Positions 58,522 through 64,000 of a stretch of 64,000 nucleotides of DNA are shown piece by piece. The number at the start of each line of letters is the position of its first letter. Position 1 is the stretch's first letter. Made by a program: the position numbers and the translations under genes. The stretch is from Bacteroidales bacterium. GTDB lineage: Bacteria; Bacteroidota; Bacteroidia; Bacteroidales; UBA932. The notes under the pieces were generated by a model. That model ran no database searches, was not told the DNA's origin, and was given only the letters and a program-made list of their open reading frames with translations. The stretch covers positions 20,589-84,588 of the forward strand of contig JAFSMS010000046.1 in assembly GCA_017447815.1 (NCBI GenBank), read 5' to 3'.

Positions 58522-58548
58522 AGATTCTTCGCTTCGCTCAGAATGACA
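58522..58548 (+). repeat. 27-bp dispersed repeat, copy F
   Basis: Perfect copy between the lon stop (nine bases away) and the ung start codon (adjacent). Confidence 0.85.
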
Positions 58549-58557
58549 TGAAGGACG

Positions 58558-61059
58558 TCAGAAAATAAAGTCTATCACGTCCTTTATGCTTTTCACATAG
58601 ACAAAGATAAGACCTTTTATGTAAATTTCCTTGATATCCTCCACATCTTTCCGGTTTTCTTCGGAAATGACGATGGTATGGACCCCGGCGCGTTTGGCGG
58701 CAAGGATTTTCTCCTTGATGCCTCCGACCGGCAGCACACGGCCGCGGAGGGTCATTTCTCCCGTCATGGCCACCCCGCTCTTGGGGGCTTTTCCGCGGAG
58801 GGCGCTCACCATGGAACTCACCATGGTAATGCCGGCCGACGGTCCGTCCTTGGGGACGGCGCCCTCCGGCACATGGATGTGGATGTCGCGCTTCATGAAC
58901 GTCTCGGTATCCATTCCGGCCAGGTCCGGATGCGCCTTGATGTACTGCCAGGCGATCTGGGCGCTTTCCTTCATGACGTCTCCCAGGTTGCCGGTCATGG
59001 TAAGGGTTCCCTTGCCTTCGCTCACCTGGCTTTCCACGAAGAGGACTTCGCCGCCCATCTCCGTCCACGCCAGGCCGGTGACCACGCCGGGGCCTTCATT
59101 CCCCTTCACGTCGTCATGGAAGGCGGTGGGCAGTCCCAGATACTCCTTCAGGTGCTCCGGCAGGATTTCCTTCGGGAAGTCCTGCTCCAGCGCCATCTTC
59201 TTGGCCGTCACGCGGGCGATTTTCGCAATCTGCTTCTCAAGGCCGCGGACGCCCGATTCGTGCGTGTACTTGTCCACAATCTCCTGGAGGGCGGCATCGC
59301 TGATAGAGAGTTCATCGGCCCGCAGGCCGTGCTCGGTGAGTTGCTTGGGAACCAGGTATTTATGGGCGATCTCCAACTTCTCCTCGGCCAGGTAGCCGCT
59401 CACGTTGATCATCTCCATACGGTCTTTCAGGGCCGGCTGGATGGTGCCGATTCCGTTGGCCGTCGTGATGAACAGCACATTGGAGAGGTCGTAGTCGATA
59501 TCCAGGTAATTGTCGTGGAAGGTGCTGTTCTGCTCCGGGTCCAGCGCTTCCAGCAGGGCGCTGGAAGGGTCTCCCTTGAAGTCGGAGGAGAGTTTGTCAA
59601 TCTCATCCAGGACAATCACCGGGTTAGAGGTGCCGGCCCGCTGTATCCCGCTCAGGATCCGGCCGGGAAGGGCGCCTACATACGTCTTCCGGTGGCCGCG
59701 GATCTCCGCCTCGTCGTGCATGCCGCCCAGCGAAATCCGGATGTACTTGCGGCCGAGGGCCCGGGCGATGCTCTTTCCGAGCGAAGTCTTGCCCACGCCG
59801 GGAGGCCCCCACAGGCACAGGATGGGCGAGCGCATGTTACCTTTTAATTTAAGGACGGCCAGGTATTCGATGATGCGGTCCTTCACGCTGTCCAGGCCGA
59901 AGTGGTCCTCGTCCAGGACTTCCTGCGCGTGGGCGAGGTCCAGGTTGTCGTCCGACATCTCACCCCAGGGAAGGTCCAGCATGAACTGGATGTAGGCGAA
60001 CTGGATGCTGTAGTCCGGCGAAGTGGGATTGAACTTCTCCAGACGGGCCATTTCCTTGTCGAAGATGGCGCGCACCTCCTTGGACCACTTCTTTTCATCG
60101 GCCCGGCGGCGCATCTTCTCGAACTCCTCGCCCTCGTCCATGCCCAGTTCCTCCTGGATGGTGCGGAGTTGGTTGTTCAGATAATACTCCCGCTGCTGCT
60201 GGTCGATGTCGGTTTTCACCTTCTGGTTGATTTCCTGCTTGATCTGCAGCAACTGGGTCTGCGTGTCCAGGACCCTCAGCAGGGCGAGACCCCGTTCGTG
60301 CACGTCCGTGATGGACAGCAGATTGGTCCGCTCCTGAAGGTTCTCCACCTCGATGGTGGTGGCGATGAAGTTCACCAGAAAATGGAAATTGTCGATGCTC
60401 CGAAGCGCGCCGATGGCCTCTTTCGGGGCGAAGGACGACGATTTCACGATGAGGGCGGCCTTTTCCTTGAGGGAATCGGCCAGGACGCGGAGTTCGCATT
60501 CGTCACAGTCGGCGGGGATATTCTCGTCCAGGTAACGCACACGGCCCTCCATGTACGGGTCGGAGGAGACGATCTCCTGCAGTTCGGCCAGGGAGGCGCC
60601 CTGCAGGATGGCCGTCACCGTGCCGTCCGGCATTTCCAGGGTTTTGATGAGTTTGCAGACGGTGCCGAAATGGTTCAGATCGGCCTCGGAAGGGTCTTCG
60701 ACGGAAATATCCGTCTGCGGGAAGGCGGCCAGCCAGCCTTTTCCGTCCTCCACGTCGGACACCAGCCGGATCGATTTTTCCCGGCCGACGGTCACCGGGA
60801 AGACGGTTCCCGGGAAAATGACCGCGTTCCGCAGGGCCAAAACCGGTATAACCGGCGGAAGATCAGACACATCCACCTTCATGGAAGCGGCATCCCCCAC
60901 CACGGGCATTATATTAACTTCTACACCTTGCGGTGACATCATTTCTTCGAAAGTCTTCATGGAAACTGACATTTTGTCATTTAATATGGGCACAATTGTC
61001 CGGGAGCCTATATGGTCAATCTTCGTGCCAAGCGCGATTTGTGTCATATTTTTGCGCAT
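58558..61059 (-). CDS. lon: ATP-dependent protease Lon
   Basis: 833 residues. N-terminal LON domain (IPVLALRNAVIFPGTVFPVTVG, about 80), AAA+ module with GPPGVGKTSLGKSIA and the DEIDK Walker B, and the serine-lysine dyad region PKDGPSAGITM near residue 745 with the lysine in a later TGEMTLRGRVLPVGGIKEK. It degrades misfolded and regulatory proteins. The start at 61059 or 61047 cannot be decided; the HU promoter region is just upstream. Confidence 0.97.
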   Translation of the reverse strand: MRKNMTQIALGTKIDHIGSRTIVPILNDKMSVSMKTFEEMMSPQGVEVNIMPVVGDAASMKVDVSDLPPVIPVLALRNAVIFPGTVFPVTVGREKSIRLVSDVEDGKGWLAAFPQTDISVEDPSEADLNHFGTVCKLIKTLEMPDGTVTAILQGASLAELQEIVSSDPYMEGRVRYLDENIPADCDECELRVLADSLKEKAALIVKSSSFAPKEAIGALRSIDNFHFLVNFIATTIEVENLQERTNLLSITDVHERGLALLRVLDTQTQLLQIKQEINQKVKTDIDQQQREYYLNNQLRTIQEELGMDEGEEFEKMRRRADEKKWSKEVRAIFDKEMARLEKFNPTSPDYSIQFAYIQFMLDLPWGEMSDDNLDLAHAQEVLDEDHFGLDSVKDRIIEYLAVLKLKGNMRSPILCLWGPPGVGKTSLGKSIARALGRKYIRISLGGMHDEAEIRGHRKTYVGALPGRILSGIQRAGTSNPVIVLDEIDKLSSDFKGDPSSALLEALDPEQNSTFHDNYLDIDYDLSNVLFITTANGIGTIQPALKDRMEMINVSGYLAEEKLEIAHKYLVPKQLTEHGLRADELSISDAALQEIVDKYTHESGVRGLEKQIAKIARVTAKKMALEQDFPKEILPEHLKEYLGLPTAFHDDVKGNEGPGVVTGLAWTEMGGEVLFVESQVSEGKGTLTMTGNLGDVMKESAQIAWQYIKAHPDLAGMDTETFMKRDIHIHVPEGAVPKDGPSAGITMVSSMVSALRGKAPKSGVAMTGEMTLRGRVLPVGGIKEKILAAKRAGVHTIVISEENRKDVEDIKEIYIKGLIFVYVKSIKDVIDFIF

Positions 61060-61095
61060 AACATTTTGAATTCTGAAAAATTAAGTCTATTTTTG
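61047..61095 (+). promoter_or_regulatory. Two -7 boxes upstream of the HU gene
   Basis: TATTTTTG occurs at 61047-61054 and again at 61088-61095. The nearer box would give a leader of about 45 bases before the HU ATG. The more distant one overlaps the lon start. Confidence 0.5.
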
Positions 61096-61143
61096 CGCTG
61101 ATTTTCATAAAGTGAAAACCAAACGATTAAAACTATAAAAACT

Positions 61144-61422
61144 ATGACTAAGGCAGAGATTGTAAACGAAGTAGCAAAGACTACCGGTATTGAGAAAACC
61201 CAGGTTCTGGCAGTGGTAGAGGAATTTACCAATGTGGTCAAAGGCTCCCTGATTGCAGGCAACCCTGTGTACCTCCGCGGTTTCGGCAGCTTCATCATCA
61301 AGCACCGTGCCCAGAAGGCCGCCCGCAACATCACCCGCAAAACCACCATGACCATTCCTGCACACGATATCCCGGCTTTCAAACCTTCCAAGAGCTTTGT
61401 CAATGCCGTAAAAGAAAAATAA
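61144..61422 (+). CDS. HU-family DNA-binding protein
   Basis: 92 residues. MTKAEIVNEVAKTTGIEKTQ and the beta-arm YLRGFGSFIIKHR followed by ARNITRKTTMTIPA, then FKPSKSFVNAVKEK are the HU/IHF signatures. It bends DNA and organises the nucleoid. First of three genes: HU, the 29-residue basic protein and rng, though a strong terminator stands between the second and third. Confidence 0.95.
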   Translation: MTKAEIVNEVAKTTGIEKTQVLAVVEEFTNVVKGSLIAGNPVYLRGFGSFIIKHRAQKAARNITRKTTMTIPAHDIPAFKPSKSFVNAVKEK

Positions 61423-61443
61423 ACCATTATAAACCATTAAATT

Positions 61444-61533
61444 ATGCCTAACGGTAAAAAGCATAAGAGACACAAGATGGCGACCCACAAGCGCAAAAAG
61501 CGCTTGCGCAAGAACCGCCACAAGAAGAAGTAA
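61444..61533 (+). CDS. 29-residue, highly basic small protein
   Basis: MPNGKKHKRHKMATHKRKKR, then LRKNRHKKK: nearly two thirds of the residues are lysine, arginine or histidine. The gene lies 21 bases after HU and is followed by a terminator, so it is a real transcribed unit. Short basic proteins of this kind are found before rng in many Bacteroidota genomes; the composition resembles that of small ribosomal proteins. A role as a ribosome-associated protein is an inference only. Confidence 0.7.
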   Translation: MPNGKKHKRHKMATHKRKKRLRKNRHKKK

Positions 61534-61548
61534 GTCTTCTTCCAATGC

Positions 61549-61588
61549 ATAGGGCCTCACGAAGGGATTTCGTGAGCCCCTATTTTTA
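61549..61588 (+). terminator. Strong intrinsic terminator after the basic-protein gene
   Basis: ATAGGGCCTCACGAA and its complement (TTCGTGAGCCCCTAT, one mismatch) form a 14-15 bp stem followed by TTTTT. It separates HU from rng. Confidence 0.85.
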
Positions 61589-61603
61589 ACGCCCAATTTC
61601 CAC

Positions 61604-63169
61604 ATGGAGTCTGAGAAACCGGACAAAGATCTGATTGTTGACGTAACGTCAACCGAGGTACATATCGCCCTGATGGAGAATCACCGGCTGATAGAGTACA
61701 ACACGGAGTCCAGCACTGGGAACAAATTTTCCGTAGGAGACGTTTACCTGGGAAAGGTAAAGAAAATCCTGCCCAATCTCAATGCTGCCTTTGTGGACAT
61801 CGGAGACAAGAAAGAAGCCTTTATCCATTATCTGGACCTGGGTCTGTACTTCCACGCTTTCGACCGGTTCGTCAGGGAGAGCAACAGCAATACCAACCTC
61901 AAGGATTTGTATTCGAGGATTGAGATCGGCACTCCCCTGCCCAAGGAAGGAAGAATTGAAGAATACCTGAAACCGGGACAGATGATTGTGGCTCAGATTG
62001 TCAAAGAGCCCATCTCCACAAAGGGATCACGACTGACTGCGGAAATTTCATTGGCAGGACGCAACATCGTACTTCTCCCCTTCGCAGAAAAGGTATCCAT
62101 CTCCCAAAAGATTGGATCGAAGGAAGAGAAACGTAGACTCGAGACACTGGTCAGGAGCATCCTCCCCAAAAACTACGGGGCCATCATCCGCACCGCGGCA
62201 GAAGGCAAAAACGCCGCCACGCTGGTGGGAGAAACCGAAAGCCTCATCGAAAAATGGGAAAGCTCCTGGGTGAAAATCGCCAAGAACAAAACCCTCCAGC
62301 TGCTCTTTACGGAATACAGCAAAACCACTACCGTTCTGAGGGATCTCCTCAACGACTCGTTCTCCAACATCTGGATCAATGACGAGCACGTGGCCGATGA
62401 AGCCCGGAAGTATGTTTCGCTGATTTCTCCGGAACAAGAGAAAATCGTCCACCTGTACGAAGGCAAACAGCCCATCTACGACCACTTCGAGGTCACCCGT
62501 CAGATCAAGGGCTCCTTCGGGAAAGTGGTTCCCATGCGGCAGGGCGCCTATCTGGTGATTGAAACCACGGAAGCTCTCAATGTAATTGACGTAAACAGCG
62601 GAATCCGCACCAAAACTTCGGACCAGGAGGAAAATTCCTTCGAAGTGAACAAAATCGCGGCCGAAGAGATTGCCCGCCAACTGCGGCTGAGGGATATGGG
62701 CGGAATCGTCATCGTGGATTTCATCGACATGGAATCCAATGAACACAAGAATGCGCTGTTCAAATACATGCAGGAGCTGATGGAAAGTGACAGGGCCAAG
62801 CACAATGTGCTGCCGCTGACCAAATTCGGGCTTATGCAAATCACCCGGCAGCGGATTCGTCCTGTAACCGAAATCAACACTTCCGAACAATGCCCCGTGT
62901 GCCATGGCACCGGAAAGATTCATTCGAGTGTTGTGATTGACGAAGAAATCGAGCGAAAGATCGCCTTCTACGTCATCGAAAAAGGTGTCCGTTCCCTTAC
63001 GCTCAAGACCAGCCCCATTCTGGGGGCCTATCTGAAGCGGGGGCTTTTCAATTCCTTCCTCACCCGGTGGCGAAAACGCTACAAAGCCAAAATCGAACTG
63101 GAGGAAGTGACCGAGTACACGGTCCTGCAAAATGAAATTTATAACGAGAAAGGAGAGAAACTCGACTAG
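61604..63169 (+). CDS. rng: Ribonuclease E/G family protein
   Basis: 521 residues, the RNase G-type length. S1 domain (FSVGDVYLGKVKKILPNLNA), then the catalytic region with NVIDVNSGIRT (near 328), the metal-binding IVIVDFIDME, and zinc-link CPVCHGTGKI near 425. It cuts single-stranded A/U-rich RNA and takes part in rRNA processing and mRNA decay. It begins 15 bases after a terminator, so it needs its own promoter; none clear is seen in that short space. Confidence 0.96.
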   Translation: MESEKPDKDLIVDVTSTEVHIALMENHRLIEYNTESSTGNKFSVGDVYLGKVKKILPNLNAAFVDIGDKKEAFIHYLDLGLYFHAFDRFVRESNSNTNLKDLYSRIEIGTPLPKEGRIEEYLKPGQMIVAQIVKEPISTKGSRLTAEISLAGRNIVLLPFAEKVSISQKIGSKEEKRRLETLVRSILPKNYGAIIRTAAEGKNAATLVGETESLIEKWESSWVKIAKNKTLQLLFTEYSKTTTVLRDLLNDSFSNIWINDEHVADEARKYVSLISPEQEKIVHLYEGKQPIYDHFEVTRQIKGSFGKVVPMRQGAYLVIETTEALNVIDVNSGIRTKTSDQEENSFEVNKIAAEEIARQLRLRDMGGIVIVDFIDMESNEHKNALFKYMQELMESDRAKHNVLPLTKFGLMQITRQRIRPVTEINTSEQCPVCHGTGKIHSSVVIDEEIERKIAFYVIEKGVRSLTLKTSPILGAYLKRGLFNSFLTRWRKRYKAKIELEEVTEYTVLQNEIYNEKGEKLD

Positions 63170-63187
63170 AGTTTCTCTCTTTTTTTT
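63153..63187 (+). terminator. Intrinsic terminator overlapping the rng stop codon
   Basis: AGAGAAACTC and GAGTTTCTCT form a 10-11 bp stem with loop GACTA, which includes the stop codon, followed by eight T. Confidence 0.9.
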
Positions 63188-63195
63188 GTGCCCTT

Positions 63196-63420
63196 TTGCC
63201 GTTTACTTTTAACGACCCCAAGATTAGTTGGTCTTGGAACTGGGAAAAGAAAGCCTGGTCCGTAAGAGATGGCGATAAAGTTCTTGCCTCCATCGATAAG
63301 AACGGAAGCACGCTCTCCATCATTTACGAAGACTTTGATGGCAAGAAACTCCCTGCCAACAAGATCACTGGAACGAGTAATTGGGCGGGTTGGACATTCT
63401 GGGTGATAAAATCCTTGTAA
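63196..63420 (+). CDS. Short hypothetical ORF, possibly a C-terminal fragment
   Basis: 74 codons from a TTG. The product is rich in tryptophan (SWSWNWEKKAWSVRDGDK; NWAGWTFWVIKSL) with an alternating beta-like pattern. There is no ATG and no promoter between the rng terminator and this frame, so it is probably the end of a gene broken by the nearby insertion sequence. No family recognised. Confidence 0.3.
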   Translation: MPFTFNDPKISWSWNWEKKAWSVRDGDKVLASIDKNGSTLSIIYEDFDGKKLPANKITGTSNWAGWTFWVIKSL

Positions 63421-63434
63421 CGGATTGAAATACA

Positions 63435-63442
63435 TATCTTTG
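63435..63442 (+). promoter_or_regulatory. -7 box before the transposase gene
   Basis: TATCTTTG, 18 bases before the ATG at 63460; it is part of the palindrome ATCTTTGCAAAGAT. Confidence 0.4.
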
Positions 63443-63459
63443 CAAAGATTATCACTGAT

Positions 63460-64000
63460 ATGCTAAAAAAAATGCTTTTTTTGTGGCTCGTCGAATGTGG
63501 TCCACAATGGCCTGAGAGGCCGCACTCAAAGGTATAAATGCAAGGACTGTGGCCGCCGTTTTGACGGCGGTATTCGCCGCGATAAGAATCAGGTAATAAC
63601 GGACTATGTAGAGGGCAAGCAGACGTTGGGTCAGCTTGCCCTCAAGTATGGTGTCAACGAGAAGACCATCCGCCGCGATTTGAAGGGAATGCGGCACGTC
63701 CAGAAGATCTCCAAGGACAAGCAGGTGAGCATTCAAATGGACACGACCTATTGGGGCCGCAGGTTCGGATTGATGGTGATACGTGATACCACACGAGGTA
63801 AGGTTCTGTGGCGTAAGTATGTCACCCATGAGACGATTGCCGATTATGTGGAGGGGGTTAACTGGCTTAAGTCCAACGGGTTCAGAATCTACGGTGCCGT
63901 AATAGACGGGATGAAAGGTCTGGCCAAGGCGCTCTACCCACTTCCTGTTCAGCTTTGCCAGTTCCACCAGATGCTGACCGTCCGGCACTACCTCACACAA
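63460..64000 (+). mobile_element. IS256-variant (zinc-ribbon) transposase, 5' part, with apparent frameshift
   Basis: From 63473 the frame reads CFFCGSSNVV, then CKDCGRRFDGG (C-x2-C ... C-x2-C zinc ribbon), a helix-turn-helix (LGQLALKYGVNEKTIRRDL), and the first two DDE regions (MDTTYWGRRFGLMVIRD and YGAVIDGMKGLAKAL), then LCQFHQMLTVRHYL. This is the IS256-like family with an N-terminal zinc ribbon. It runs off the right edge. The only ATG (63460) is one base out of frame: ATG-CTA is followed by eight A, then seven T after TGC. One fewer A would join the two frames. Either slippage, a sequencing error or a broken gene. Confidence 0.85.

Noticed and set aside
63435-63450. Palindrome ATCTTTGCAAAGAT as the IS terminal repeat
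   Set aside because: It is explained by a -7 box and its chance mirror; the right end of the element is outside the window, so terminal repeats cannot be compared.
1-64000. CRISPR array
   Set aside because: No set of regularly spaced direct repeats with unique spacers was seen; the repeats found are dispersed or paired hairpins.

Overview
The window comes from a member of the Bacteroidota, most likely an uncultured or gut-type Bacteroidales. The evidence is: start sites preceded by the phylum-type -7 box TAnnTTTG (often with TTTG about 20 bases upstream) and no regular Shine-Dalgarno sequences; FimA/Mfa-type fimbrillin lipoproteins; DUF3575, DUF5119, DUF4369 and DUF5106 proteins; a fused glycogen synthase/phosphorylase; and a TraR/DksA protein that has lost its zinc cysteines. 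Most genes lie on the minus strand, in tightly packed operons.

Layout. 0-5.8 kb: the end of a flavin reductase, a low-molecular-weight phosphatase, a tocopherol-cyclase-like protein with a small membrane protein, two gene remnants (GNAT acetyltransferase, DUF4143 ATPase), then three exported proteins (PI-PLC-like lipoprotein, sialidase-like protein, FMN-binding protein). 5.8-17.3 kb: a minus-strand block with a D-aminoacylase-like amidohydrolase, a GH95-like lipoprotein, lspA, dksA-like and ileS; then cvpA; then greA, a HIT protein, a thioredoxin-fold lipoprotein and tsaB. 17.3-31.6 kb: an accessory island with hipBA, a fimbrial operon (DUF3575, DUF5119, four fimbrillin-family lipoproteins and one 1,263-residue composite adhesin) interrupted by a RelE/ParE toxin-antitoxin pair, and a tyrosine recombinase. 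31.7-44.8 kb: ribF and a complete glycogen/alpha-glucan operon (GT3-GT35 fusion, GH57, GT4, debranching enzyme, glgB) behind xseA-xseB. 44.9-52.4 kb: der-nadE, and a six-gene chain yihA-prs-small protein-diacylglycerol kinase-PHP protein-phosphoethanolamine-transferase-like protein linked by five ATGA overlaps. 52.4-63.2 kb: tadA, a DJ-1 protein, tRNA-Gln, alr, a zinc metallopeptidase, ung-coaD-thioredoxin-like, lon, HU, a 29-residue basic protein and rng. The right edge carries the start of an IS256-variant transposase.

The main finding is a probable DNA inversion switch at 29945-31530. A 20-bp inverted repeat (19 of 20 matching) encloses the tyrosine recombinase gene and a perfect Bacteroidota promoter (TTTG, 20 bases, TATATTTG at 31449-31480). 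In the orientation present here the promoter points away from the fimbrial operon; inversion would place it just upstream of DUF3575, pointing into the operon. The window therefore appears to show the OFF state of a self-contained fimbrial phase switch. Other unusual features are a toxin-antitoxin module flanked by a perfect 16-bp inverted repeat inside the same fimbrial cluster, a 27-bp dispersed repeat that has entered reading frames (ileS, ribF) and gene ends, paired REP-like hairpins at convergent gene ends, and several promoters so close to start codons that leaderless transcripts are likely.
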